A DNA stretch of 59,575 bases from Lentisphaeria bacterium (GCA_017504435.1 JAFVRD010000002.1:1-59575), one strand, 5' to 3'; numbered from the stretch's first letter, positions 37,811-47,206 are shown. Numbers and translations: made by a program. The notes: generated by a model not told the origin, from the letters alone.

Positions 37811-38605
37811 ATGCCGAACTTACTCATTCATACTGATGTGAAACAGGGGTACAATCCGGTTTTCGCGCTGGGCGAATACAACATGGTATTGACCCGTTTC
37901 GGGATCGTACAGCTGACTCAGGGAACTTCCTGGAGCGGCAATACCGGTGATTTTGAAATGGCGATCGTTACGCTCGGCGGAAAATTTGCCGCCGCCGGAG
38001 ACAACTGGGAATTTGCGGAAGTCGGCGGACGTAAAGATGTCTTTTCCGGCAAACCCCACACCCTTTACCTGCCGCGCAATACCAAATTCACCTTGACGGC
38101 ATTGACAGATTGTGATTTCGCGGTCAACGAATCCCCCGCGACCCGCGACACTGCCAGACCGACGGTCATCACCCCGGAAATGACCCGTACCATCTCCATC
38201 GGCAGAGACAACTTTACCCGTGCCGCAACGATCATGCTCGATGAAAAATTTGATTCTGAACACTTCTACATCGGCGAAGGCATGATCCCGTCCGGAAACT
38301 GGTCAGGTTATCCCCCGCACCGGCACGATTTTGATGATCTGCCCGGTGAAATCGATATGGAGGAAACTTATTTCTACCGCTTCGATCCCCAGCAGGGATT
38401 CGGCATCCAGAAAGTTTACAAAACCGACGGTTCCATTGATGAAACCTATACCGTCAAAAACAACGATACTGTTGCCATTGCCGAAGGATATCATCCGCTT
38501 TGCGGCGCACCGGGTTATCAAATGTATTATCTCTGGACGATGTGCGGCAAAGTCAACCGCGGTCTGATCTCCGCCAAAGATCCGGCACATGATTGGGTGA
38601 AATGA
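37811..38605 (+). CDS. iolB: IolB-like 5-deoxy-glucuronate isomerase
   Basis: The 264-residue bicupin has the IolB signature GNWSGYPPHRHDFDD...EETYFYRFDPQQGFGIQKVY and, later, AEGYHPLCGAPGYQMYYLW, with His and Glu metal ligands. In inositol catabolism IolB isomerises 5-deoxy-glucuronate to 5-dehydro-2-deoxy-gluconate. The other early inositol genes (iolG, iolE, iolD) are absent here, so it may serve a related acid. It lies 12 bases after the isomerase gene with an AAGGA site. Confidence 0.85.
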   Translation: MPNLLIHTDVKQGYNPVFALGEYNMVLTRFGIVQLTQGTSWSGNTGDFEMAIVTLGGKFAAAGDNWEFAEVGGRKDVFSGKPHTLYLPRNTKFTLTALTDCDFAVNESPATRDTARPTVITPEMTRTISIGRDNFTRAATIMLDEKFDSEHFYIGEGMIPSGNWSGYPPHRHDFDDLPGEIDMEETYFYRFDPQQGFGIQKVYKTDGSIDETYTVKNNDTVAIAEGYHPLCGAPGYQMYYLWTMCGKVNRGLISAKDPAHDWVK

Positions 38606-38606
38606 C

Positions 38607-40115
38607 ATGAGCGAAAAAGATCTGCTGCTGGGTATCGATTTCGGTACCGGCGGCTGTAAAGTTACCGCCATCACCACCTGCGGCAGACTGGCAGGAGAAG
38701 CGTCAGTGGAATATCCCACTGAATACGCTCATCCCGGCTGGTCGGAACAACTCCCGGAAGATTGGTACAAGGCGATGTGTTCAGCTCTGCAGACATTGTG
38801 GAGCAAAGGTGTTGACCCGGCACAGGTCGCGGCTCTGGCTTTTGACGGTTCCACACATAATGCGGTTTTGCTGGATGCCGCCATGCGTCCGGTTCGCAAA
38901 ACCATCATGTGGACCGACCAGCGCAGTGCCGCTGAATGTGCTTTTCTGAAAGAAAATTACGGGGAAAAAATCTTTGCCACTGCATACCAGATGCCGACGC
39001 CGACCTGGACACTGCCCCAGATGCTCTGGCTGAAAAAAAATGAACCGGAAGTTCTGAAACAGACCCGGCACATTCTTTTTGTCAAAGATTATGTCCGCTA
39101 TCTGGTCACCGGCGAAGCTGCCACTGACTATATTGAAGCACAGGGAACACTTTTCTTTGATATGAAAAAGATGCAGTGGTCGGAAGAACTTGCCGCATTG
39201 GCAGGTATTTCTGCAGATATGCTGCCGGAACTGATCCGTCCCACTGACCGTACCGGCAGTGTGACGATCCAGGCGGCAAAAGATACCGGATTGCCGGTCG
39301 GCACTCCGGTAGTTTGCGGCACCTCGGATTCTGCCGCCGAAGATTACGGTGCCGGTGCGGTCGCACCGGGAGACTGCATCATCAAACTTGCCACTGCCGG
39401 AAATGTCAATGTGATGACCGATCTGCCTCATCCTGATCCGGGAATGCTTACTTATTCACACGTCGTACCGGGAATGTGGTATTCGGTGGCGGCGACCAAT
39501 GCCGCCGCCCGCTGTCAGCGGTGGTTCCGGGATCTGATGTGTCAGGAGGAGATCGCCAGAGCCGAAGCAATGGGAGTCAAAGCCTTTACCTTGATGGATG
39601 AACTTGCCGCCGCTTCCCCGGCGGGAGCAAACGGAGTGATGTTCCATCCGTATTTGCAGGGTGAACGCTCCCCGTACTGGGATCCGAAATTGCGTGCCAG
39701 CTTTACCGGAGTGTCCATTGCCTCAACCAAAGGTGACTTCATCCGGGCGATTTGTGAAGGAGTGGCATTCTCTCTGCTGGACTGCTACGGTCAGATCGAA
39801 AAAGCCGGTCTGCCGGTCAATCAGATATTCCTGATCGGCGGAGGAGCCCGCAGTGAATTGTGGAGCAAAATCGTCTGTAACGTATTCGATCTGCCGGTGC
39901 AAATTCCTTCTCCGGCGGATGCTTCATTCGGTGCGGCACTGATTGCCGGTACCGGAGTGGGGATCTTCCGCAGCAGCATGGATGCAATCCAGAGGTGTCT
40001 GACCATTGAACGCCACTTGAGTCCGGATCGCAATGCGGCGGAACAATACCGGAAATTGTTTACCGAATACCGGGAGATCCATGATGCGCTCGCCCCGGTT
40101 TATGCAAGAAGATAA
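38607..40115 (+). CDS. FGGY-family carbohydrate kinase, xylulokinase-like
   Basis: The 502-residue protein begins LLLGIDFGTGGCKV (ATP-phosphate site) and has the WTDQR and FDGSTHNAVLLD regions and FLIGGGARSELWSKIVCNVF, all typical of FGGY kinases. Xylulokinase is the nearest named relative. The presence of a second kinase beside PfkB suggests two phosphorylation steps or two substrates. It starts 1 base after the iolB stop. Confidence 0.9.
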   Translation: MSEKDLLLGIDFGTGGCKVTAITTCGRLAGEASVEYPTEYAHPGWSEQLPEDWYKAMCSALQTLWSKGVDPAQVAALAFDGSTHNAVLLDAAMRPVRKTIMWTDQRSAAECAFLKENYGEKIFATAYQMPTPTWTLPQMLWLKKNEPEVLKQTRHILFVKDYVRYLVTGEAATDYIEAQGTLFFDMKKMQWSEELAALAGISADMLPELIRPTDRTGSVTIQAAKDTGLPVGTPVVCGTSDSAAEDYGAGAVAPGDCIIKLATAGNVNVMTDLPHPDPGMLTYSHVVPGMWYSVAATNAAARCQRWFRDLMCQEEIARAEAMGVKAFTLMDELAAASPAGANGVMFHPYLQGERSPYWDPKLRASFTGVSIASTKGDFIRAICEGVAFSLLDCYGQIEKAGLPVNQIFLIGGGARSELWSKIVCNVFDLPVQIPSPADASFGAALIAGTGVGIFRSSMDAIQRCLTIERHLSPDRNAAEQYRKLFTEYREIHDALAPVYARR

Positions 40116-40151
40116 CAACCAATCAACCTTTTTGTTTAAGGAGAAAACAAA

Positions 40152-41606
40152 ATGCTTTCAAGCAAAGACAACTACATGTACGAGATGATCCGTACCGAAT
40201 TGACCGACGCTGTCGGTGAAGAATTCGTCGGCACCGGAAATGCCGATAAATTCGGTCACTCCGTGGACTACTACTGGATCCCGGAAATGTGGCACGATCG
40301 CGGCATGCCGACTCCGAAACCGGATTTCGTTGTCCATCCAGGCAGTGCCGAAGAGGTTTCCAAAGTGATGAAAATCGCCAACCATTACCATATTCCGGTA
40401 GTGCCGTGGGGCGGTGGTTCCGGTTCTCAGGGCGGTGCGCTGCCGGTTTACGGCGGTATCATCCTGGATATGAAACGGATGAATAAATTTATCGGTATCG
40501 ACAAAGAATCCCTGACCGTCACCTGCCAGACCGGTATGATCGCACGTCATCTGGAGTGGCGGTGCAATAAAGAGGGCTTCTCCACCATGCATTTGCCGGC
40601 ATCCATTGCCTGCGCCACCATCGGCGGATTCCTGGCTCACCGCGGTACCGGCGTGCTCTCCACCAAATACGGCAAAATCGAAGATATGGTCATGTCTCTG
40701 GAAGTAGTTACTCCGACCGGAGAGATCATCCGTACTCTGCCGGTTCCCCGTCACGCTTCCGGTCCGGATCTGACCATGCTTTTCCTCGGCAGCGAAGGTA
40801 CTTTGGGCGTGATCACCGAAGTGACTCTCAAAGTCCATCCGGAACCCGAAGCCCGCGAATTCCGCGCCTATATCTTCAAAGATTTCCACACCGCCATGAG
40901 TGCCGGTGCCGAATTGATGCGCAGCCGTCTGCAGCCCTGTGCGATCCGTCTTTACGATGAAGAAGAGACGATCCACCATGTCCGCAGAGTTTTCGGCATG
41001 GAACTGGACAAAGGAGCATATCTGGTATTCGGTTTCGACGGTCCTGCCGATATCGTTGAATGTCAGATGCGCCGCGCCAGAGCGATCATGGAAGAAAAAT
41101 ATCACGGCAAAGACCTCGGCAGCAAAGGCGGAGATCTGTGGTGGCAGAATAAATACAAATTTTTCTACCCGCCGTTCATGTTCCACATCCCGCAGGCATT
41201 CGGCACGCTGGACACTGTGGCGACATTTGCCAATATTGAAAACGTCTATCATGCCATGAAAAAAGTGGTCAACGAAAACTTCCCGCAAGCCCGTTTCATC
41301 GGTCACTTCTCACATTGGTATGAATGGGGCTGCATGCTCTATGCCCGTTTCATTTTTGAAGGTGAAAACGTTCCGGAAGATCCCGCCGAAGCCGCGGCTC
41401 TCTATAACCGGGTCTGGGATATGGCGATCCGTGCCGCTATCGCCAACGGCGGTGTTATCAATGAACACCACGGCGTCGGTCTGAAACTCGGACGGCTGAT
41501 GAAAGAGTTGTACGGTCCTGCGATGCCGGTGCTGGAAGGCATCAAAAAACAGCTCGACCCCAACAACATTATGAATCCCGGCAAATTAGGTTTCAAAGGA
41601 ATTTAA
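40152..41606 (+). CDS. FAD-binding 2-hydroxyacid dehydrogenase, GlcD-like
   Basis: The 484-residue flavoprotein has the FAD_binding_4 region (PWGGGSGSQGGALPVYGGIILDM, GGFLAHRGTGVLSTKYG, GSEGTLGVITEVTL) and a C-terminal FAD-oxidase domain with NEHHGVGLKLGRLMK and NIMNPGKLGF. Relatives oxidise glycolate, D-lactate or other 2-hydroxy acids and pass electrons to a partner. The gene next door encodes a cysteine-rich partner 2 bases away. An AAGGAG site supports the start. Confidence 0.92.
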   Translation: MLSSKDNYMYEMIRTELTDAVGEEFVGTGNADKFGHSVDYYWIPEMWHDRGMPTPKPDFVVHPGSAEEVSKVMKIANHYHIPVVPWGGGSGSQGGALPVYGGIILDMKRMNKFIGIDKESLTVTCQTGMIARHLEWRCNKEGFSTMHLPASIACATIGGFLAHRGTGVLSTKYGKIEDMVMSLEVVTPTGEIIRTLPVPRHASGPDLTMLFLGSEGTLGVITEVTLKVHPEPEAREFRAYIFKDFHTAMSAGAELMRSRLQPCAIRLYDEEETIHHVRRVFGMELDKGAYLVFGFDGPADIVECQMRRARAIMEEKYHGKDLGSKGGDLWWQNKYKFFYPPFMFHIPQAFGTLDTVATFANIENVYHAMKKVVNENFPQARFIGHFSHWYEWGCMLYARFIFEGENVPEDPAEAAALYNRVWDMAIRAAIANGGVINEHHGVGLKLGRLMKELYGPAMPVLEGIKKQLDPNNIMNPGKLGFKGI

Positions 41607-41608
41607 TC

Positions 41609-42646
41609 ATGAATATCGACAAATATACTGACGCCATCAAGAACTGCCGTTTCTGCTTCATGTGCCGCCACCTCTCCGGTATCGGCAATGTGACTTTTAC
41701 CGAAGCTGACACCCCCCGTGTCCGCGCTTCCATGATCTACGGTGTGACCATGGATCCGGAAAAAATGGCAGATAAAGACTTTATTGACACGCTTTACCGT
41801 TCTGATCTGTCCCGTGCCTGCTGTTTTCACTGCGTAAACCACTACGATGAAAACTCTCTGAATATCGCCATGCGTACCGATCTGGTGGAAAAAGGACTGG
41901 CTCCGGATTATGCAAAAGCAATCGCTGAAAACCTGAAATCCTCCAGCAATTGGGAAATTTCCGGCGCAGCCGAGGTGCTGTATTTCACCGATCGTTATAC
42001 GCTGCAGACCGGTACAGTCGCACCGGCGTTTGATGCGATCATGAAAAAAGCCGGTATCAATTATGCGACCGTGTCCGGCGGATGCATCGGCAGAGCGTTG
42101 AAAGTTCTCGGCTTTGCTCAGGATGCCAAAGCTGCAGCGGAAAAATTCGTCAGCACAGTCAAAGCCGCCGGAGCGAAAACCCTGGTGGTCAGCAATCCTG
42201 CCGCTTACGAACTGCTGAAAAACGATTGCGCTGAATTCGGCATTGAAGTGCCGTTTGCCGTCATGCACACCTCCGAATATATCCTGTCACTGGGATTGAA
42301 AGCTGCCAAAGCTGCCGGAGATATCTATTATCTGGAAAGCGATTATCTGAAAAATTACAACGATAATCTCCCCTTCCCGCGCCAGCTGCTCGCAGCGGTC
42401 AACGCCAATATCAAACCTTTCGGAACCAATAACGAAGAATCCTACACCTGCGGTGAAGGTGCGGTTCTGCTTCCGGAAATCGACGAAACCCTCGTGGCGA
42501 AACTGGCGGCATATATCGCCGATCGCGCCGATGATCCTGCTAATGACAAGATCGTGGTCGCCTCTCCGTATACCAAAATTTTCCTGAGCAAATATACCAA
42601 ACTTAATGTGGCTACTCTGGAAGAAGTGGTTGCCGAGGTGCTCTGA
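41609..42646 (+). CDS. Cysteine-rich Fe-S protein, GlcF/HdrD-like partner
   Basis: The 345-residue protein has CxxCxxC at 13-19 (NCRFCFMCRH), then CC-x-x-C at 71-75, so at least one 4Fe-4S cluster is likely. Later Cys in SGGCIGR and ESYTCGEGAV recall the CCG-type domains of GlcF and HdrD, though the classical CCG motif is not clear. With the GlcD-like protein next door it probably forms a membrane-linked dehydrogenase. Confidence 0.75.
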   Translation: MNIDKYTDAIKNCRFCFMCRHLSGIGNVTFTEADTPRVRASMIYGVTMDPEKMADKDFIDTLYRSDLSRACCFHCVNHYDENSLNIAMRTDLVEKGLAPDYAKAIAENLKSSSNWEISGAAEVLYFTDRYTLQTGTVAPAFDAIMKKAGINYATVSGGCIGRALKVLGFAQDAKAAAEKFVSTVKAAGAKTLVVSNPAAYELLKNDCAEFGIEVPFAVMHTSEYILSLGLKAAKAAGDIYYLESDYLKNYNDNLPFPRQLLAAVNANIKPFGTNNEESYTCGEGAVLLPEIDETLVAKLAAYIADRADDPANDKIVVASPYTKIFLSKYTKLNVATLEEVVAEVL

Positions 42647-43473
42647 TGGCTCTGGTAACAATGAAAGAAATGCTCATCGCGGCGCGTAAAGAAAAACGCG
42701 CCGTGGGAGCATTCAATGTCGCCAATTATGAAACGGCACGGGCGGTTCTGCAGGCGGCTGAACAGGAAAAACAACCGGTGATCATCCAGCTGTATATGCG
42801 GCTGTTTGATTCAAACAAAGCCTATGATATCGCCGGATTGCTCATCCGTCTCGCCAACCGTGCCGATGTGCCGGTTGCGATCCATCTGGATCACGGCAAT
42901 ACGGTCAAGCAGGTCAAAGATGCTTTGGCATGGGGATATACCTCGGTAATGTACGACGGTTCCAGACTGCCGTTTGAAGAAAACGTCCGCAATACCGCAT
43001 TCTGCGTCCAGTATGCCAAGAGTTTCGGAGCCTCTGTGGAAGGTGAGATCGGTCATGTTGCCCAGGGTGATGAGACCGCACTGACTGATGTGGAAGAAGC
43101 CGTCGCATTTGCCGGACAGACCGGGGTGGATGCACTGGCGGTTTCCATCGGGACGGCTCACGGTTATTACAAAAGTGAACCGAAACTGGATATCCCGCGC
43201 TGTCAGGCGATCGCCGATGCACTGCCGGAAGTACCGCTGGTACTGCACGGCGGTTCAGGAACGCCGCTGGAAGATGTGCGGAAATCCATTGCCGCCGGTA
43301 TTGCCAAAATCAATATCGCCACCGAATATCAGGATACTTATTTGAAAAGTTCCCGCAAAGAATTGGAACTGCTGGATGGTAAATTCCTTCCGGTAGATAA
43401 ATTCTTCGATCCGGTGGTCGATGCATGCGCGGCACACGCCGCCAGATTGATCCGGTTTTTCGCCGGCAAATAA
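42646..43473 (+). CDS. Class II fructose-bisphosphate aldolase-like, IolJ/GatY-like
   Basis: The 275-residue protein has the zinc site HLDHG at 80-84, SVEGEIGHVAQGDE, SIGTAHGYYK and VLHGGSGTP, all class II aldolase motifs. The family includes FBP, tagatose-bisphosphate and IolJ aldolases; the natural substrate cannot be chosen by sight. Coupled to IolB and a PfkB kinase it would cleave a phosphorylated acid or ketose to two three-carbon units. Its ATG shares one base with the previous stop. Confidence 0.9.
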   Translation: MALVTMKEMLIAARKEKRAVGAFNVANYETARAVLQAAEQEKQPVIIQLYMRLFDSNKAYDIAGLLIRLANRADVPVAIHLDHGNTVKQVKDALAWGYTSVMYDGSRLPFEENVRNTAFCVQYAKSFGASVEGEIGHVAQGDETALTDVEEAVAFAGQTGVDALAVSIGTAHGYYKSEPKLDIPRCQAIADALPEVPLVLHGGSGTPLEDVRKSIAAGIAKINIATEYQDTYLKSSRKELELLDGKFLPVDKFFDPVVDACAAHAARLIRFFAGK

Positions 43474-43534
43474 CCGCAGCAGAAATTCCGTCGCCAGACC
43501 GCATCCGGGCAACCCCCGGTTGCGGATCTTTTCC

Positions 43535-43575
43535 GGCTCTGTACTGAAAAGAAAGGGTACAGAGCCTTATTTTTT
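43535..43575 (+). terminator. Terminator of the sugar operon
   Basis: A perfect 10-bp stem (43535-43544 with 43557-43566) with a 12-base loop is followed by TTATTTTTT. It lies between two convergent genes and fits the plus-strand operon. Confidence 0.85.
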
Positions 43576-43587
43576 ACATATTCAGCA

Positions 43588-45924
43588 TCAGCAGAAAAAT
43601 TTGACCTTGGCTCCCCATGCTTCGCGGTGATCATAAGTGGGCAGACCATCGACGACATGCAGCAGCAGATAATTGTATCCGGCGTCGACCTCGATCGGGA
43701 ACCAGAGCGGATGCATAAATTCAGCCTCCATCAACGGGGGGATCTCTAATACTTTTTTACCGTTGATAAAACCGTATCCGCCGTCGCTGAGCATGGCACA
43801 ACACATGGCTTTCCCGGATTTTTCAGCGAAAAATCTGATTTGCAGATACGCTCCGCAATATCTGGTTTTACAATAAAAGCGTGCCAGATCATAATAACCA
43901 TCCCGATCTATCCGTATTTCTCTGGCGATATCCCGGAACGCCATCGGCTCAAGTGTTTCCGGATGTTCTGTTTCTGTATCGCTTACGGTATATGCGGAAA
44001 GGATCGGCAGCTGTGTCCGTTTCAATCCATCCGGAAATGCCGTCAAACGGGTTTCAGTAGCCCCGAATGGAACCAGATGCAGCAGTGTTTCCTCTTTTTC
44101 AGGAGTGCAGAAAAGCGGTACTTGCGGAGTGTAACGCTGCTGATCGAGTTCGGCGAATGCGCCCGGAACACGCCGGGCGGAGATCTGCAGCAATTCCGGC
44201 GGTGCATCAAAGCCATATTTTTCAGCGTTGACATTGGCAATGACTCTGGCGGCGGTTTGCGGAGCGACCGCATAGTTCCATGCCGAAACCGGTTCCATGA
44301 TCAGCGGAGTGAAACGTTTTTCCGGTTCTTCTTTGCGGCACACGTTTTCAACCGGCAGGGAATATACCAGCGCACCACGCTCAAACCAGCTCCACTGGCG
44401 GTCAGAACACTGGCGGACATCAAGTGCAAAATCAAGGACAAGTTTATCGTTGTTCCGCAATTTTGTCTGCAAAAATTCACCCTTTATATTATCCGGAAGC
44501 TCAAGAGTTTCGCCGTTGAGTTTGATTTTCACCCCGCTGCACCATTGTGGTATGCGCCATGAGAACGGCAATTCGCCGTCACCGGCAAATCGGCATTCAA
44601 AAGAGATTTCCCCTTTGAATGGATATTCGGTATGCTGAATGATCTGATATGATTTGCCCTGATAAATGCCGCTGACATCGCACGGTCCGAAACAAACTGC
44701 CGCCGGGGCACCATTTTCATCGGCCATCCACATCCGGCTGACAAAATTCGGCATTGCCCGGTGAACATTGCCGGGACAGCAGGCTGCGAAATGATCCGGC
44801 CGGTACTGACGCAGCGGAGCCTGTCCGAACAGGAAAGAACTGCTGTTGGAAAACGGCGTTGCCAAAACCTGATTGGGAGCAGACAAATACTGCAATGCGG
44901 AAAAATCTTTGGTAACAGCACCCGGCAAAGCATTGTAGGCAATTTTTTCCGCCTGATCGGCATATTTTCCGCCGCCGCCTGCCATCAGGAAAAATCCCAG
45001 TGAATAGAGGGCATCGGAAATAACACAGGTTTCGTAACCGGTTTCCGGATCACGTCCGAAAGCATGTTCCACCGAGCATGGCACTCCGGAAATCTGTCCG
45101 TGCATATCCATGACCAACTGCCACGCCCGGCATGCCGCATCAAAATAACGTTTATCACCGCCTGCCATATAAAGCATGACCGGCAATTTGATCTCTTCGC
45201 TTAAAGTCACACCATGGAAAATTATGTTGTGATAATTTTCCAAAACGTTCATCGTCAACGCCTCCGAGGCATAATTTTTGTCCTGATGAGTATTGAACAT
45301 ATCATACGCCTGAAATGCTTTTGCAATCAGCGAATCATCTCCGGTACGCGCGGCAATATCAAGCAATCCTTCGATATTGGTGATGTTACGGCTGCCGTCA
45401 CCGATCTCGGCAGCGGAAACCTGCCGGTAATGCTCATGAAATGCGTCCAGCACATTTTCATCACCGGTGACATCCAAATACGCCCGGACTGCCTTGTAAA
45501 ACACCCCCATCGGCCATTCTGAAGAGTATTTATAACACTCGCCGCCCAAGCGGCCGCCGATGTGGTGAGCAAGCAGATAATCCAGATTGCGTTTGAAAAA
45601 GCCGGTCATCTCTTCATTGCCGGTAAGCAGACCGAGCCGCAGCAGTCCATCGAGCATGTACCCGGTTTGCTCATAGGGCCACCAACGGTTGGGGCCCGGA
45701 ACCGGACAGGGCTGTCCGCGGTAATCGAGTTCCCGGAATTCAGCCTGAATGACCCCCTCCCAGCAGCAGGTATTAAAAGGATATTTCTGCTCCTTGACAT
45801 TCCCGGAAAGTCCCGACACCTGACGATCCAGAAATTCCCGGATGAAATCGTGCGGTTTGATTGTATTCAACGGCAATTCGTGGAGTTTGACTGTAACTGT
45901 ATGAATTTTTTTTTGACTGCTCAT
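43588..45924 (-). CDS. GH127-like beta-L-arabinofuranosidase
   Basis: The 778-residue protein matches the GH127/146 (DUF1680) fold. Its (alpha/alpha)6 barrel region carries GYETC (Cys300) and the motif CCPGN with Cys382-Cys383, which would hold the zinc and the cysteine nucleophile. It likely removes L-arabinofuranose from plant side chains. No signal peptide is seen, so it may be cytoplasmic. A GAGGTG site and an AraC operator plus promoter lie upstream. Confidence 0.88.
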   Translation of the reverse strand: MSSQKKIHTVTVKLHELPLNTIKPHDFIREFLDRQVSGLSGNVKEQKYPFNTCCWEGVIQAEFRELDYRGQPCPVPGPNRWWPYEQTGYMLDGLLRLGLLTGNEEMTGFFKRNLDYLLAHHIGGRLGGECYKYSSEWPMGVFYKAVRAYLDVTGDENVLDAFHEHYRQVSAAEIGDGSRNITNIEGLLDIAARTGDDSLIAKAFQAYDMFNTHQDKNYASEALTMNVLENYHNIIFHGVTLSEEIKLPVMLYMAGGDKRYFDAACRAWQLVMDMHGQISGVPCSVEHAFGRDPETGYETCVISDALYSLGFFLMAGGGGKYADQAEKIAYNALPGAVTKDFSALQYLSAPNQVLATPFSNSSSFLFGQAPLRQYRPDHFAACCPGNVHRAMPNFVSRMWMADENGAPAAVCFGPCDVSGIYQGKSYQIIQHTEYPFKGEISFECRFAGDGELPFSWRIPQWCSGVKIKLNGETLELPDNIKGEFLQTKLRNNDKLVLDFALDVRQCSDRQWSWFERGALVYSLPVENVCRKEEPEKRFTPLIMEPVSAWNYAVAPQTAARVIANVNAEKYGFDAPPELLQISARRVPGAFAELDQQRYTPQVPLFCTPEKEETLLHLVPFGATETRLTAFPDGLKRTQLPILSAYTVSDTETEHPETLEPMAFRDIAREIRIDRDGYYDLARFYCKTRYCGAYLQIRFFAEKSGKAMCCAMLSDGGYGFINGKKVLEIPPLMEAEFMHPLWFPIEVDAGYNYLLLHVVDGLPTYDHREAWGAKVKFFC

Positions 45925-45969
45925 AAATGCACCTCATATATATTAAACATCTGTTTTTACCTGATAACA

Positions 45970-45998
45970 AATATAGCCGGACATTGGAAATGAAACAA
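45970..45998 (-). promoter_or_regulatory. Promoter of the GH127-like gene
   Basis: On the minus strand TTGTTT (45998-45993) and TATATT (45975-45970) are 17 bases apart. The weak -35 box suits an activator-dependent promoter. The operator at 46006-46036 ends 7 bases upstream. Confidence 0.65.
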
Positions 45999-46005
45999 GA
46001 CGGAT

Positions 46006-46036
46006 GCCGTCAAAAATTAGCACAATACCGTCAAAT
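46006..46036 (-). promoter_or_regulatory. AraC-type operator upstream of GH127
   Basis: Half-sites GCCGTCAAA (46006) and ACCGTCAAA (46027) are direct repeats 21 bp apart. The whole 31 bp matches the reverse complement of 47095-47125 at 28 of 31 positions. It overlaps the stop codon of the AraC gene and lies 81 bases from the GH127 start. Confidence 0.8.
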
Positions 46037-46912
46037 ATTTTTAGCGATATCCCGACGGTATTCCCGCGGGGTCTGTCCGAATTCGCGGCGGAACAGGCGG
46101 GCAAAGTAATTTCCATCGGTAAAGCCGGCTTCTCTGGCAATATCCGCCAGATTGCGGCTGCTGTCAAGCAATTCACCGGCGGCATGCCGGAGACGGATGC
46201 TCTGGATATAACCGACCGGAGTCATCCCGGTGGCAAGCCGGAAGTGACGGAGAAAGGTTGATTCTGACATATTCGCACGCCGTGCCAGCTGACTTAAAGA
46301 GAGCTTGTCTTTGAAGTGGCGGCTGATGTAATCCATGCAATCTGCCATGCGGGATTGATCGTCCTGCATCGCAATTTTTTCGTTGGCATCATACCCGGCA
46401 AGCAGCAGCGGAATAGCTTCACAGAATGCCCCGAAAACAGAAAGATTATAGCATATTTGCCGGGATCGCTGGATTTCCCACGCCCGGAATAAAATCGTTT
46501 TCAATTGCTCAAGAATATCTGCCGGCAGAGAAAACTTGGGATAAAAACGGTTTTTACGGTAATAATCCGGATGGATGACAAATAATGCTGAAAATCCGGG
46601 ATTGCGGTAAATTTCCCGGTATGGTATCGGAAGCTGATCAAAAATGAAAATAAGATTCATCAGTTGCTTGTTACATTCATCCGTGTAACAATGCGGTGCT
46701 CCGGCAGGAATGACGACCACATCTCCGGCATGAAGCCGTACCGAACTGAATTCGGTAAGATAAGTGGCTTCGCCGCTGAACATGATCGCTATTTCGGTAA
46801 ATTCATGAGAATGAAAACCCAGTTCAGAGCTGGATTCCGTATAGCGGACCCGGATGGGAAGCTTATTTTTCTCAAAAACATCAGCCGAAGTCAGAATATT
46901 ATTTTTACTCAT
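46031..46912 (-). CDS. AraC-family transcriptional activator
   Basis: The 293-residue protein has an N-terminal cupin sensor (HSHEFTEIAIMFSGEATYL, HAGDVVVIPAGAPHCY) and a C-terminal double HTH (LSLSQLARRANMSESTFLRHF and LADIAREAGFTDGNYFARLFRREFGQTPREYRR). It lies between GH127 and GH4, and identical operator layouts precede both, so it almost certainly activates both. A GGGGGT site lies before its ATG. The inducer is probably a plant sugar. Confidence 0.9.
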   Translation of the reverse strand: MSKNNILTSADVFEKNKLPIRVRYTESSSELGFHSHEFTEIAIMFSGEATYLTEFSSVRLHAGDVVVIPAGAPHCYTDECNKQLMNLIFIFDQLPIPYREIYRNPGFSALFVIHPDYYRKNRFYPKFSLPADILEQLKTILFRAWEIQRSRQICYNLSVFGAFCEAIPLLLAGYDANEKIAMQDDQSRMADCMDYISRHFKDKLSLSQLARRANMSESTFLRHFRLATGMTPVGYIQSIRLRHAAGELLDSSRNLADIAREAGFTDGNYFARLFRREFGQTPREYRRDIAKNI

Positions 46913-46940
46913 ACTTACCCCCGGTAAACGGTGCTGTTTT

Positions 46941-46970
46941 ATAATATTTGATATGACTGTTTCAGTACAA
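46941..46970 (-). promoter_or_regulatory. Candidate promoter of the araC gene
   Basis: On the minus strand TTGTAC (46970-46965) and TATTAT (46946-46941) are 18 bases apart, 28 bases before the start. An inverted repeat ATGACT/AGTCAT (about 46952-46979) overlaps it. Confidence 0.5.
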
Positions 46971-47094
46971 AAAAGTCATACCGAACCGTCCAGAGACTAA
47001 TATACTTGCGGATCCGTTTTTTTCAAGCCGTTTTATATACGGTTGAAAAAAGCGATCCGGCGTGATAACGGCAAATTTTTCCTGCCTCAAAAGC

Positions 47095-47125
47095 ATTTGA
47101 CGGCATTGTGCTAATATTTGACGGT
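47095..47125 (+). promoter_or_regulatory. AraC-type operator upstream of GH4
   Basis: Half-sites ATTTGACGGC (47095) and ATTTGACGGT (47116) are direct repeats 21 bp apart. It matches the GH127 operator at 28 of 31 positions in the same orientation relative to the gene. It ends 7 bases before the -35 box and 81 bases before the start codon. Confidence 0.82.
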
Positions 47126-47132
47126 ATCAACC

Positions 47133-47161
47133 TTGTCATATCCGGTATTTTTAACTATATT
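47133..47161 (+). promoter_or_regulatory. Promoter of the GH4-GH78 operon
   Basis: TTGTCA (47133-47138) and TATATT (47156-47161) are 17 bases apart. The same -10 box and spacing precede GH127. Confidence 0.72.
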
Positions 47162-47206
47162 TATTACTGTAGACCTAATTGATGTATTTTTCTTTGGAGG
47201 CTTTGT

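Noticed and set aside
40158-41306. 382-residue minus-strand frame
   Set aside because: It mirrors the GlcD-like gene; the plus-strand protein has clear FAD motifs and the antisense one has none.
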